Shown: positions 1 to 9,554, counted from the first letter of the stretch. The stretch is 64,000 bases of DNA from Pararobbsia alpina_A (GCF_965118125.1 NZ_OZ221288.1:2666001-2730000); one strand, 5' to 3'. Program-made: numbers and translations. Notes: generated by a model from the letters alone, not told the origin.

Positions 1-442
1 CAACGATGCGAACGCAAAGGGCGTGTTCTACGGCTTGACCGGCTCGCACGATGCTTCGCATCTCGCCTATAGCGTGATGGAAGGCGTCGCGTTCGCGATG
101 GCCGATGGCTATGCCGCGCTCCAGGGGGCAGGTACGACCCTCTCACACGCATCGATTCTGGGTGGCGGGTCGCGCAGTGCGTTCTGGGCACAACTCTGCG
201 CGGATGCGACTGGCATCTCGATGCGCCGTCACGAAGGCAGCGAAGTCGGTGCGGCGCTTGGCGCAGCCCGCCTCGCGCGGCTCGCCGTCACGCACGAAGC
301 GCCGTCGGATGTCTGCGTGGCGCCTCGCGTGATCGAAACACGCGACGCCGGCACGATGCGTAGCGACATACTGAGCGGCCGGCTTGAGCGCTATCGGCGC
401 TTGTATCGCGCGCTCAGCGCCGAGTTTGCGATGCCGGCCTGA
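1..442 (+). CDS. xylB: Xylulokinase-type FGGY sugar kinase, C-terminal part
   Basis: Partial gene: the frame is open from base 2 and ends at TGA 440-442, leaving the last 146 codons. The fragment carries the C-terminal FGGY signature region (GLTGSHDASHLAYSVMEGVA, then ILGGGSRSAFWAQLCADATG), where the second actin-like lobe binds ATP. This pattern is typical of xylulokinases, which phosphorylate D-xylulose to D-xylulose 5-phosphate in the cytoplasm. The sugar-binding N-terminal lobe lies outside the window, so another FGGY kinase (ribulokinase or an erythritol/xylitol kinase) cannot be excluded. The downstream gene is convergent, so this is the last gene of its transcript. Confidence 0.8.
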   Translation, partial: NDANAKGVFYGLTGSHDASHLAYSVMEGVAFAMADGYAALQGAGTTLSHASILGGGSRSAFWAQLCADATGISMRRHEGSEVGAALGAARLARLAVTHEAPSDVCVAPRVIETRDAGTMRSDILSGRLERYRRLYRALSAEFAMPA

Positions 443-451
443 GGGGCGCGT

Positions 452-1837
452 TTACAGCGCGTATTTTTCCCGCACGAGATGGCCGATGCCGATCCGGTCA
501 AGGATCTCGAGCGGGCAGAGGAACGTGACGCGGATCGTTCCGGGCAGGCGACTGATGTCGATCGAGCCGTTGATCGTTGCGCGATTGAGCACCTCTTCGT
601 ATTGGAGCCCGGTAACTTGCGCCGCGCGGCGCAGCCCGTTTTCGACGGCGGCATTCAGGTTCTCGCCGCTGCCGATAAACGTGATCGGACCGGTTTCCTC
701 GATCTCATGCTGACCCCAGCGCGCGCCGAGTTCTGCCACTTTTTGCCGTTGCTCCGCAGTCATCGGACGCGCCATCGGCGGCAAGTCGTCGAGGTTCTGA
801 AGCAGAATCGGACCCTCGAGTTTGAGGTGCTTGATGACCTCGACCGTCACTTCAGTCTCGCCGGATACATCGGTCGCGTGCCCCGCGATTTCTCCGTTGC
901 CCTGCTGAGCGTGCATATCGCCAAGGTAGACCCCGGCACCCGGAACCTTGACCGGGCAAATCAGGATCGCGCCTTCGCGCACGGAATTCGTATCCATGTG
1001 TCCGTCTGTCTTGGCTGCATGCAGCTCGTCTCTCGTCAGCGCGTAGCGATGGGGGGCGCCGACGAGATACTGGCCAAAATCCGCGCAGTTGTGTGAGTCG
1101 GGCAGATCCCGCGACGGCGTCGTGCCGATATTGCCGAGGAACGGCCGCATCGGAGCCGCCACGCCAGGCATGTCGGCGCGCGCAAGCGAAAGGATTGAAT
1201 GTTGCGCGGCAAGCTCGGGCAATGCCGACATGAGCGACGCTTTGCCGGCGAGGCGATCGGCGATGTCCTGATTGACGGTCAGACTCACCTGACTGGCCTC
1301 ATCGAAGACGATCACATAGCCATGTCTGAAGCGAAACGCATTGACCTCGGCACCGCACTGGCTGCAGCGAATCGCGTCCGCACCGATGCCGTCGACGTGG
1401 CTCGCAGGGTGTTCCGTGCCACACGAAGCGCAGAATTTGGCAACGAACGGATCGCCGTGATAGCGCCCTTCGACAAATTCCATGACGCCCGATGACGTCG
1501 CCGTCGATGTCACGCGCAGGCGTTGAATCGTGAGCGCGACGGCGTCGCCGATTTCAGCGCCCTCGATCGCGACGGGCTGAGTCACCTCATGGCCGCCCTC
1601 GAACGCGGGGGTGATCATCGGGCCCCAGCATCCGGGTGGCGTCCCGGCGATCAGCGTGCCGCCGTTCGCAAGAGGGCCGAGCATCGGCTGGCTCGGGCCT
1701 AGCAATCCGTTGGTGTAGGTATCGACGCGAAGACGGGGCACGGCGCCTTGCGTTGTCCGGGGCGTGGCGCCATCCGGCGTATGGGTCGCGGCGGATGCGT
1801 CGGGGTTGAGGGATGGATTCGCGGTCGTGTTCGCCAT
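452..1837 (-). CDS. Acetamidase/formamidase family protein with a four-cysteine insert
   Basis: 461 residues. The FmdA/AmdA family hydrolyses formamide or short amides to the acid plus ammonia in the cytoplasm. Family features are the early GPMITPAF and EIGDAVALTI segments and the C-terminal GSGENLNAAVENGLRRA stretch. I start it at ATG 1837 because GGAGA lies seven bases upstream; an in-frame ATG at 1864 has no such site. Residues 136-161 contain CxxC-x18-CxxC (FCASCG, then RCSQCG), a likely zinc-ribbon inserted in the domain. The gene ends 10 bases from the convergent xylB end. Substrate is not determined; formamidase is the best guess. Confidence 0.8.
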   Translation of the reverse strand: MANTTANPSLNPDASAATHTPDGATPRTTQGAVPRLRVDTYTNGLLGPSQPMLGPLANGGTLIAGTPPGCWGPMITPAFEGGHEVTQPVAIEGAEIGDAVALTIQRLRVTSTATSSGVMEFVEGRYHGDPFVAKFCASCGTEHPASHVDGIGADAIRCSQCGAEVNAFRFRHGYVIVFDEASQVSLTVNQDIADRLAGKASLMSALPELAAQHSILSLARADMPGVAAPMRPFLGNIGTTPSRDLPDSHNCADFGQYLVGAPHRYALTRDELHAAKTDGHMDTNSVREGAILICPVKVPGAGVYLGDMHAQQGNGEIAGHATDVSGETEVTVEVIKHLKLEGPILLQNLDDLPPMARPMTAEQRQKVAELGARWGQHEIEETGPITFIGSGENLNAAVENGLRRAAQVTGLQYEEVLNRATINGSIDISRLPGTIRVTFLCPLEILDRIGIGHLVREKYAL

Positions 1838-2387
1838 GGTAAATCTCCGTGTGCCGAATGCCATTCGGCGGTCTTGAACTGGATGGGCGATTGCGTGAAC
1901 CCGATAACCGCTCGCAGCATGTTTATAAAGCGCGAGGTGTTTTATTCAGCAGAATCATTTGCGCGGAATGGCGCGAGATTGTTGGGCGTTGAATAAAGTA
2001 GTGCGTGGCAATCGCTTGGACTGAATCATGTTCAATTCATTTTTTCATGTCAAGCGTAATCGATTAAATCGCATGCGATACAATGTGATACATGCATGAC
2101 ATAAGCCAGATACTTGACAGTGCTACGGTACGTTGTGGCCTGGTCAAAACGCTGGAAATGCCGCAGTTTCGCTTAGAAAATATTGATGGCGTTACGCGCT
2201 TGCTTGTTGACGATGAAGTTATGCTTCGAATGTGAAGTCATTGTGATTGGTTTATTGATGACTGCCTAAATCGTGCAGATGTTCCATGATTGTTTTCCGG
2301 TAAAAGTAAATCGGTTTAATTAAAATTGATATAAGGCAAATCAATTAAATCTTCACCGATTATCGTGGTGCGCATTCAATAATATCG
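1838..2387. other. AT-rich intergenic region
   Basis: 550 bases without a convincing gene, clearly more AT-rich than the flanks, especially 1980-2380. It must hold the promoter of the formamidase gene (minus strand). A 12-base palindrome ATCGCATGCGAT sits at 2068-2079, next to GATACA-type repeats. Short frames here show no family features or ribosome-binding sites. The base composition would fit horizontally acquired or degraded DNA, but I see no remnant I can name. Confidence 0.5.
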
Positions 2388-3329
2388 TTAAAGCGGAAAC
2401 CCATCTGCGAAAGCTTCGCGCAAATACGCAATAAAGAGCGCGACCGCGCGCGGCACGTGTGGCGCATACGGACGCACCACGTACAGCTGCTCGGCGAAAG
2501 CCCCGACTGGCCGCCAGTCGTCGAGCAATAGGTCGAGCTTGCCGGCCTGGACGCCAGCCTGTGCGCTGAAATCCGGCACGAGTGCAATACCGAGGTCATC
2601 GGTGGCCGCATCGCGCAGCGACTCGCTGTTGTTGGCGGCAAAAGGGCCACTGACGGTCACGGCAACCGGGCCGGCTTTGGCCTTGCGTGCCGATTTCGGT
2701 TCGAAGGTCCAGATCGCAGGGCCCGCTGCGCGTGGATAGAACAGGCAATCGTGGTCGCTCAGTTCAGACGGATGCTCCGGGCGACCGCGACGCTTGAGGT
2801 AGGCGCGAGTCGCGACGATGACCGAGCGGGTGTCGCAAAGCTTCCACGCGACATGTGTTTCCGGTGCCTGCGCGCTGTGACGAATCGCGAGGTCGAACCC
2901 CTCGGTCGCCAGGGAGACGAGTCGGTCCGACACCTCGAGTTGCACGCGCACCTCGGGGTTTGCGCGCAGAAACGCCGACATTCTCGGCCCGAGCTGTTGC
3001 CGTGCAAACGCAACGGGGGCCGTCACGCGAACGAGTCCGCGCGCCACGCCGGCCAGCTCACGCACCCCGGCAAAGCTTGCCGCGATCTGTTCGTATTGCC
3101 CGCGCGTACTGTCGACGAGATGTTGACCGGCCTCGGTGAGGCGCACGCTGCGCGTGGTGCGCTGCACCAGTGAAATGCCTGCTGCACGCTCGAGTTCCGC
3201 AATGCGCTGGCTCATGGCGGCCTTGCTCACGCCTAGCCGCGCTGCAGCACGCGTATAGGAGCCTTGTTCGGCCAGCATCGTGAGCCAGTGCAGGTGCGTC
3301 CAGAGGTTCTCTATTTTTTGCGAATCCAT
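2388..3329 (-). CDS. LysR-family transcriptional regulator
   Basis: 313 residues. The N-terminal winged helix-turn-helix spans about residues 8-65 (GSYTRAAARLGVSKAAMSQRIAELE is the HTH region), followed by the periplasmic-binding-protein-like effector domain of the CrgA subgroup. ATG 3329 is preferred over an upstream TTG at 3356. It is divergent from mmsA with 111 bases between the starts, the usual arrangement for a LysR protein controlling its neighbour. Target and inducer are inferred: probably mmsA and a valine, propionate or inositol breakdown intermediate. Confidence 0.85.
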   Translation of the reverse strand: MDSQKIENLWTHLHWLTMLAEQGSYTRAAARLGVSKAAMSQRIAELERAAGISLVQRTTRSVRLTEAGQHLVDSTRGQYEQIAASFAGVRELAGVARGLVRVTAPVAFARQQLGPRMSAFLRANPEVRVQLEVSDRLVSLATEGFDLAIRHSAQAPETHVAWKLCDTRSVIVATRAYLKRRGRPEHPSELSDHDCLFYPRAAGPAIWTFEPKSARKAKAGPVAVTVSGPFAANNSESLRDAATDDLGIALVPDFSAQAGVQAGKLDLLLDDWRPVGAFAEQLYVVRPYAPHVPRAVALFIAYLREAFADGFPL

Positions 3330-3335
3330 GCCTTG

Positions 3336-3357
3336 ATTGTTCACGATAGAAAACAAT
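3336..3357. promoter_or_regulatory. Candidate LysR operator between the regulator and mmsA
   Basis: ATTGTT-N10-AACAAT inverted repeat, seven bases upstream of the LysR start. The spacing and dyad match the T-N11-A style of LysR sites. No binding evidence. Confidence 0.4.
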
Positions 3358-3440
3358 AAGTTCAGGGCCCGAGTCTATGCGCTTCGACGGCGGGTTTCTA
3401 CACTTGCTTCACGATTCCCTCACACCGGAGACGATTCACG

Positions 3441-4982
3441 ATGGAAGCCCAGGTCAAGACCTCCTACGCGGCAGCCCCCTTTACGGACACGGCCGACGTT
3501 GCACACTTCATTCAGGGCGCCGCTGCGCGCGGCGCAGCGCGGCGCACGCAACCGGTGTTCAACCCGGCGACGGGTGAGGAAGCACGTACGCTGGTGCTGG
3601 GCGAGGTGTCGGACGTCGAGGCGGCGGTTGCGAGTGCGCGTGCAGCGTTTCCGAAGTGGGCGGATACGCCGCCGATTCGCCGTGCACGCGTGATGTTCCG
3701 TTTCCTCGAACTCATGAACCAGCACCGCGATGAACTGGCGGCGATCATCACCGCCGAACACGGCAAGGTGTTCTCGGATGCGCAGGGTGAGGTCGCGCGC
3801 GGCATCGACGTGATCGAATTCGCGTGCGGTATTCCGCAATTGCTCAAGGGCGCGCATACCGAGCAGGTATCGACGGGCATGGACAACTGGACGGTGCGTC
3901 AGCCGCTTGGTGTGGTTGCGGGCATCACGCCGTTCAATTTCCCGTGCATGGTGCCGTGCTGGATGTTCCCGGTCGCCCTGGCGGCAGGCAATACCTTTGT
4001 GCTCAAGCCGAGCGAGCGTGATCCATCGGCGTCGCTGTTCATGGCTCGCCTGCTCAAGGAAGCCGGGTTGCCCGACGGTGTGTTCAACGTCGTGCAGGGT
4101 GACAAGGTCGTCGTCGACGCGCTGCTCACGCACCCCGACGTTCGTGCGATCAGCTTTGTCGGATCGACACCGATTGCCAACTACATCTACGAAACCGGCG
4201 CGAAGCACGGCAAGCGTGTGCAGGCACTGGGTGGCGCGAAGAACCATATGGTGGTGATGCCCGATGCGGATCTCGATCAGGCCGTCGATGCCTTGATCGG
4301 TGCGGGCTATGGTTCAGCAGGCGAGCGCTGCATGGCGATCTCGGTGGCCGTGCTCGTCGGCGATGTGGCAGACAAGATCATTCCGCGCCTTGCTGAGCGC
4401 GCGAAGCAACTGGTCATCAAGAACGGTATGGAACCCGATGCGGAAATGGGACCGATCGTCACGAAGCAGGCGCTCGAGCGGATCGAGGGCTATGTCGCAC
4501 TCGGCGTCGAAGAAGGCGCGACGCTGGTGGTCGATGGCCGTGGTCACAAGGTCGCGGGTCACGAACACGGGTTCTTCACAGGCGGAACCCTGTTCGATCA
4601 TGTGACACCCGACATGCGCATCTACAAGGAAGAGATTTTCGGACCGGTGCTGGGTTGCGTCCGCGTGAAGGACTTCGGCGATGCGATCGACCTGGTCAAC
4701 GCGCACGAATTCGGCAACGGTGTCGCGGTCTTTACGAAGGATGGCCAGATCGCACGGGAATTCGGCCGCCGTATCGAAGTGGGCATGGTCGGCATCAATG
4801 TGCCGATTCCCGTGCCGATGGCATGGCACGGCTTCGGTGGCTGGAAGCGCAGCCTGTTCGGCGATATGCATGCGTACGGCGAAGAAGGCGTGCGCTTCTA
4901 TACGAAGCAGAAGTCGATCATGCAGCGCTGGCCCGAAAGCATCGAGAAGGGTGCCGAGTTCGCGATGCCGACTGCGAAGTAA
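3441..4982 (+). CDS. mmsA: Methylmalonate-semialdehyde dehydrogenase (CoA-acylating)
   Basis: 513 residues, ALDH superfamily. MmsA/IolA converts (methyl)malonate semialdehyde, NAD+ and CoA to propionyl- or acetyl-CoA plus CO2, in valine, pyrimidine or myo-inositol breakdown. The catalytic Cys is C297 in AGERCMAIS and the oxyanion Asn is N166 in TPFNFPC. The usual ALDH general-base Glu is absent: the equivalent segment reads ALGGAKNH, as expected for CoA-dependent MMSDH enzymes. No mmsB or iol genes are adjacent, so the physiological pathway is open. It is divergent from the LysR gene and closed by a strong terminator at 5104. Confidence 0.92.
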   Translation: MEAQVKTSYAAAPFTDTADVAHFIQGAAARGAARRTQPVFNPATGEEARTLVLGEVSDVEAAVASARAAFPKWADTPPIRRARVMFRFLELMNQHRDELAAIITAEHGKVFSDAQGEVARGIDVIEFACGIPQLLKGAHTEQVSTGMDNWTVRQPLGVVAGITPFNFPCMVPCWMFPVALAAGNTFVLKPSERDPSASLFMARLLKEAGLPDGVFNVVQGDKVVVDALLTHPDVRAISFVGSTPIANYIYETGAKHGKRVQALGGAKNHMVVMPDADLDQAVDALIGAGYGSAGERCMAISVAVLVGDVADKIIPRLAERAKQLVIKNGMEPDAEMGPIVTKQALERIEGYVALGVEEGATLVVDGRGHKVAGHEHGFFTGGTLFDHVTPDMRIYKEEIFGPVLGCVRVKDFGDAIDLVNAHEFGNGVAVFTKDGQIAREFGRRIEVGMVGINVPIPVPMAWHGFGGWKRSLFGDMHAYGEEGVRFYTKQKSIMQRWPESIEKGAEFAMPTAK

Positions 4983-5103
4983 GAACGGCCGGTGGTGACG
5001 ACAGGTTCTCGCTTGGGGACCCGGGTCGAATGTGTGTCGCTGGTTATGCGATGTGCTCGCCGCCGACGCTGACGCTGACGTTGACTGGCACTGCCGAAGA
5101 AAA

Positions 5104-5135
5104 AACGCCGCATGCGTTCCATGCGGCGTTTTTTT
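5104..5135. terminator. Bidirectional intrinsic terminator
   Basis: Perfect 11-base stem (AACGCCGCATG / CATGCGGCGTT) with a five-base loop, a run of T after it and a run of A before it. It can serve both mmsA and the convergent DUF1330 gene. Confidence 0.85.
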
Positions 5136-5164
5136 ATTGCTACCCGGCCTTCGAGGCAGGTCGC

Positions 5165-5458
5165 TTACTCGACGCCTTCGACGATCCGGAAGTCGCGGTC
5201 CGCGGCGGTACCCAGTACCTCTAGCGCGTGCTTGTATGCCTCGCACTCATAGGTCTCGACAGCTTTCGCAACGCTTTCGAATTCGGAAATGACGACGCGC
5301 TCGGTCAGTCCGAGTTCGTAGGCCACCGCTGCAGGACCGCGCGTCAGAATGCGGCCACCGTGCTCACGAATGATCGGGCCGGCGAGTTTGCTGTACTCCG
5401 CAGCCTGTTCGGGGTTGCTGATCTTGCGATAGGTGACGACCCAATAGCCTTTAGCCAT
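5165..5458 (-). CDS. DUF1330 family small protein
   Basis: 97 residues, a ferredoxin-like dimeric alpha/beta fold family. Recognisable features are the start MAKGYWVVTYRKISNPEQ, the central GGRILTRGP segment and VVISEFES. No enzymatic role is established for the family. ATG 5458 has a GGAG site; a much longer upstream extension of the frame (to 5872) is low-complexity and not supported. It is single, convergent with mmsA. Confidence 0.8.
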   Translation of the reverse strand: MAKGYWVVTYRKISNPEQAAEYSKLAGPIIREHGGRILTRGPAAVAYELGLTERVVISEFESVAKAVETYECEAYKHALEVLGTAADRDFRIVEGVE

Positions 5459-6322
5459 TGTTGTACTCCAGACAATGTGTGGGGGAACCCGTGGGACGGG
5501 AAAGCTCCGCTCTGCGTTGGCCGGGCGATCGAGCCCGTCGTGTGCGGCCCGGCAGCGTGAACGTGTCGCGGGCGAGCATAGCAAGAAATGGAAAAAATGG
5601 CCGATGGCCGGGTAAAGCCATAACCGAAGTAGGGTCGGCGGCCTGCTCCCCAGGAGGCTGTGCGTGCAGAGATCAGTAGGGGTCTCTGCGCGTCGTGGTG
5701 GGGCGATGAACATATCGCATTGATGAGGACGCGATGAGGGCGTTGCCAACGCGTGAGTTTCTGCGCTGGCCAGCTCGTCCTGACCCGTCTTTATCTTGGC
5801 TTGCTTGCTTCGTCTTGTTTGTGTTCTTTCGACGTGCAGACTGAAATACCGATACGGATACGTGTCGGTCAAAATTACAGATACATCGATTGCTCACTGC
5901 ATGACCTGGCATACATCGGCACGCAATCAGTATGCATTTGCAATCGTTAGTCTATCGAAAGGTAATTGTTACTGAGATTGCTACGCTTTCGGCGTTTTTT
6001 CCCACAGCGATGCTTTGCGCTATCAGCCTCTTCTCGACAGTTTGAAACGGCACGGTTATTCTGCCCCACGCATGCATCCGCGCATGGGGCCAATCCTGCG
6101 CGATGCCGTCCGACTGTGCGCACAGAGCGGAATCACGGGGACCCTTGAGCACGCGACAGGCTGCTCGTGGTTAACCCCCCTTTATCCCCGCTATCGATCT
6201 GCCGTCATTGTTCGTAGGCCATGCTGGTGCAGGGGTGCCAGTGTGATACCGCTTGGCGAACAGATACGAGCGCGCGCAGATTGCAGGACCCACTGACAAC
6301 TCAAAAAATCAAGAGGGCGCCT
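5459..6322. other. Long intergenic region
   Basis: 864 bases between two divergent genes. It contains their promoters and an AT-rich part (about 5800-6000). The short frames inside lack ribosome-binding sites and family features. I see no RNA gene or clear regulatory motif. Confidence 0.5.
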
Positions 6323-8752
6323 ATGCGAGGGATGGACAGGGCGACGAACCGGCAACTGCTCAGGGCGACCTGGCCGTTTCTGGTGGTCGTCGTCTTGATG
6401 GTCGCGCTTGCCTCAGTGAGCTTGCAGATCATGTCGTCGGTGCGCGCGTACATCGGCGGGGAGAGCACATGGTCCAAAGGCCAGAAGGACGCCGTGTTCT
6501 ATCTGAGCATGTACGGCCACACGGGCGACGGACCGACCTTCGACAAATATCAGGCGGCGATTGCACGCCCCCTTGCGCTTCAGCGCGCGCGTCTCGCACT
6601 CGATCGGGACACGCCTGATGTCGCGGCGGCACGCCAGGCCCTCATCTTCAGCGGCATTTTTCCGGGCGACGTCGACGGCGTGATCTGGGTGTTCCGCACC
6701 TTCCGTCATCTCGACGACTTCAAGACCGCGTTAGGCTATTGGAGCGAAGGCGATACCCTGATCAACAGCATGGCGAGTGTCGGTGACCGCCTTCAGGCCG
6801 AACTCAAGAGTCCGCGGCCGGGGCCCGACGACATCGACCGGCTCATGGCCGAACTCGAGCGCATCAATGAAACGGTGTCACCGATTTCGGTGGCATTTTC
6901 AAACGTGTTGAGTTCAGCGTTCAGAAAAGTCGCGACGTTGCTGCTGGTGACCAATGTGGCCGTTGCATTGATTCTTGCCGCGCTGTCAGGGATCTACGCG
7001 CGGCGTTATCTGGCTGCGGTGCTCTCGAAGGAAAAGGCGCTGCGTGCGAGCGAAGCGCGTGCGAGGGCCATGCTGGGTTCCATCGGCGAAGCGGTCATTT
7101 CGCTGCGCCCTTCGGGGGTGGTTGAATTCCTGAACCCGGTTGCGGAACGGTTGCTCGACACAACGCCGGGCGCTGCGCTGGGCCAGTCGTTCGCCACGCT
7201 GGCGTCGTTTCGCGACGAGCATGACGGGACACTGGTCGATCTGATCCGCGAGGCGTTTGCATCCGACGAGTCGCCCTCGGGTCCGGTCGAGCTGCAGCTC
7301 AACACGCATCGCGGCGCGACGACGTACGTGCAGGTAGTGACCTCGGTGCTGCGCGATTTCAACGACGCACCCTCCGGGGTGGTGCTGTTGCTTCGGAACA
7401 TGACGGAGCATCGCGAGTACGTCGAGAACCTTGCGTGGCAGGCGACGCACGACAAACTCACGGGGCTGCTCAATCGCGAAGCGTTCGAGCATCGCCTCGG
7501 AGAAGTCGTGAATGCGCGTGCTGCAGACGAGAAGAACGGGCTGACGACGCTGATCGTGCTCGACCTCGATCAGTTCAAGACGGTCAACGACAGCTTTGGT
7601 CATGCGGCCGGCGATGTCATGTTGCAGCAGATCGCGCAGTTCATCGCGGCGGGTCTTGAGCCGGGCGAACTGGCGGGCCGGCTGGGTGGAGACGAATTCG
7701 GATTGTTGCTGGCAACGCGCGAGTATGAAACCGCTCATGAGCGCGCGGAAACCATTCGCCGCTCGTTTGCTGCTTTTGAATGGACATGGGGCACGCATCA
7801 TTTGACGGCGACGGCGAGCATTGGTGCTGTCGACCTCCGAGTCAATGCGCTCAGCGATGCCAAGCTCGCGCTTCGGTATGCCGATGTCGCTTGCTATATG
7901 GCGAAGGCGCGCGGCCGTGATCGTGTGCAGATCGCGTCGTCGACAGACGGTGAACTCACGAGGCAGGTCGGACAAGTGTCGTGGGCAGGGCGCATTCGCG
8001 ATGCGCTCGCGCAGAATCGTTTCAGGCTTTACGTTCAACCGATTTGCCGCACGAGCGACGATTTCGATCCTGATCGTCGAGTCGAGCATCACCACCACGA
8101 AATTCTGTTGCGTATGGTGGACGAAGACGGCAGCATCATCGCGCCGGGCGCTTTTATCCCGGCAGCCGAACGGTACGGTTTGATGTCCGCGATCGACCGA
8201 TGGGTCGTCAAGGAAAGTCTGCGGCGCATCCGCAGCTTGCCGAACGACCCGCGTGTCGAGTTTGCGATCAATCTGTCGGGCGCGTCGATCGGCGACGAGC
8301 GCTTTATCGATTATCTGTTCGCGCAGATCACGCAGTCCGGCGTACGGCCGCAAAGCCTGTGCTTTGAAATAACTGAAACCACTGCGGTTGCAAATCTCGG
8401 TATTGCGGGCCAATTTATTTCAGAGCTTAAGGATCGCGGCTGTCGCTTTGCGCTCGACGACTTTGGTGCAGGCATGTCGTCGTTCGGTTATCTGAAGGGC
8501 CTTCCTGTGGATTACCTCAAGATCGACGGCAGCTTCATTAAAGATATGCTCAGCGACCCCGTCGATCAGGAGATGGTGGCGGCCATTAACGATATCGCGC
8601 ACTCGATGGGAAGAAAAACCATCGCAGAATACGTCGAGGATCGCGATACGTTGATGGCGCTCAGGAAGATGGGGGTCGACTATGTTCAAGGGTACTACTT
8701 TGGTCGTCCGCAGCCGTGGGTCTGTGAGACGAGTGCCGAAACGCTAAGTTAG
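6323..8752 (+). CDS. Membrane GGDEF/EAL cyclic-di-GMP protein with PAS domain
   Basis: 809 residues from ATG 6323, preceded by AGAGGG. Order: TM helix about 18-37, periplasmic sensor region, TM helix about 203-224, PAS domain about 250-360, GGDEF domain, C-terminal EAL domain. The cyclase motif is intact (RLGGDEFG, 455-459). The EAL domain reads EIL in place of EAL but keeps ETETTAVAN, the DDFGAG loop and KIDGSF. It may therefore make c-di-GMP, degrade it, or do both according to an unknown periplasmic or PAS signal. The next gene starts 10 bases after its stop, so the two are probably one transcript. Confidence 0.9.
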   Translation: MRGMDRATNRQLLRATWPFLVVVVLMVALASVSLQIMSSVRAYIGGESTWSKGQKDAVFYLSMYGHTGDGPTFDKYQAAIARPLALQRARLALDRDTPDVAAARQALIFSGIFPGDVDGVIWVFRTFRHLDDFKTALGYWSEGDTLINSMASVGDRLQAELKSPRPGPDDIDRLMAELERINETVSPISVAFSNVLSSAFRKVATLLLVTNVAVALILAALSGIYARRYLAAVLSKEKALRASEARARAMLGSIGEAVISLRPSGVVEFLNPVAERLLDTTPGAALGQSFATLASFRDEHDGTLVDLIREAFASDESPSGPVELQLNTHRGATTYVQVVTSVLRDFNDAPSGVVLLLRNMTEHREYVENLAWQATHDKLTGLLNREAFEHRLGEVVNARAADEKNGLTTLIVLDLDQFKTVNDSFGHAAGDVMLQQIAQFIAAGLEPGELAGRLGGDEFGLLLATREYETAHERAETIRRSFAAFEWTWGTHHLTATASIGAVDLRVNALSDAKLALRYADVACYMAKARGRDRVQIASSTDGELTRQVGQVSWAGRIRDALAQNRFRLYVQPICRTSDDFDPDRRVEHHHHEILLRMVDEDGSIIAPGAFIPAAERYGLMSAIDRWVVKESLRRIRSLPNDPRVEFAINLSGASIGDERFIDYLFAQITQSGVRPQSLCFEITETTAVANLGIAGQFISELKDRGCRFALDDFGAGMSSFGYLKGLPVDYLKIDGSFIKDMLSDPVDQEMVAAINDIAHSMGRKTIAEYVEDRDTLMALRKMGVDYVQGYYFGRPQPWVCETSAETLS

Positions 8753-8762
8753 GAAAAACGAC

Positions 8763-9497
8763 GTGAGTTCAACATTAGAACTGACTGGCGATCTCATGGA
8801 TATCGCCAGCTATCCTCAGTGGGTCGTCGATGTTGTCGGTCGCACTTCCGAGCTGAAAAACGAGGTTCTGGATCATCCGATCTTTGCATTGATGCAGGAA
8901 GGCCGCCTTAGCCAGGAGCAAGCGCATGCGTTCCTGCTTAACGGATGGCCGGTTGTCGAGCAGTTTCCGCAGTACATGGCGATGAACCTGACCAAGCTGT
9001 CGTGGGGTCGAAGCGAAGGTCAGGACATGGCACGGCGGTTTTTGACGCGCAATTTGCGCGTCGAGCAGAACCACGCCAATTACTGGGTCGATTGGGCCGC
9101 GGGTCACGGGCTGACCAAAGAGGATCTGCTTGCCGACAAGCAAACGCCTGAAGCGCTTGCGCTGAGCCATTGGTGCTGGCGCAGCAGTCACGGCGATTCG
9201 CTCGCTGTCGGCATGGCCGCGACGAACTATGCGATCGAAGGCGTGACGGGCGAATGGGCCGGTTTTGTATGCAGCACCGATGACTATGCGAATGGCTTCG
9301 AGGAGTCGACGCGCAAGTCGTCGATGCGCTGGCTGCATATGCATGCGAAATACGATGACACGCATCCTTGGGAAGCGCTGCAGATCGTAACGGCGCTGCT
9401 CGGGCGTCATCCGGCATCACGCGACGTCTATGCGATCGAGCGTGCGGTGGGCATGAGCTACCGTTATTTCAAGCTGAGCCTGGACGAGTGCTTCTGA
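8763..9497 (+). CDS. TenA/heme-oxygenase-like (iron-containing redox enzyme type) protein
   Basis: 244 residues, all-alpha heme-oxygenase-like fold shared by TenA, PqqC and CADD/HDO di-iron oxidases. Candidate ligand residues are E and H in VEQNHANYW, E in YAIEGVTGEW, and D/H/E in the YDDTHPWEAL segment; this fits the metal-binding subgroup better than thiaminase TenA, whose active-site Cys context is not evident. GTG start with AGGA upstream. It is tightly linked to the GGDEF/EAL gene. Substrate and reaction are unknown. Confidence 0.7.
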   Translation: MSSTLELTGDLMDIASYPQWVVDVVGRTSELKNEVLDHPIFALMQEGRLSQEQAHAFLLNGWPVVEQFPQYMAMNLTKLSWGRSEGQDMARRFLTRNLRVEQNHANYWVDWAAGHGLTKEDLLADKQTPEALALSHWCWRSSHGDSLAVGMAATNYAIEGVTGEWAGFVCSTDDYANGFEESTRKSSMRWLHMHAKYDDTHPWEALQIVTALLGRHPASRDVYAIERAVGMSYRYFKLSLDECF

Positions 9498-9525
9498 GGC
9501 GCTGCGGATAGCGCATCCCGCATGG

Positions 9526-9554
9526 AAGGCCGACGCTTCGCGTCGGCCTTTTTT
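9526..9554 (+). terminator. Intrinsic terminator
   Basis: Stem AAGGCCGACGC / GCGTCGGCCTT with a TTC loop followed by T-rich DNA, 28 bases past the stop of the TenA-like gene. Confidence 0.85.

Noticed and set aside
5459..5872. Upstream extension of the DUF1330 frame
   Set aside because: The extra 138 residues are low complexity and the family start MAKGYW has its own ribosome-binding site.
8763..9497. Thiaminase II (TenA) in thiamine salvage
   Set aside because: No thiamine genes nearby, and the residue pattern fits the metal-binding heme-oxygenase-like group better.
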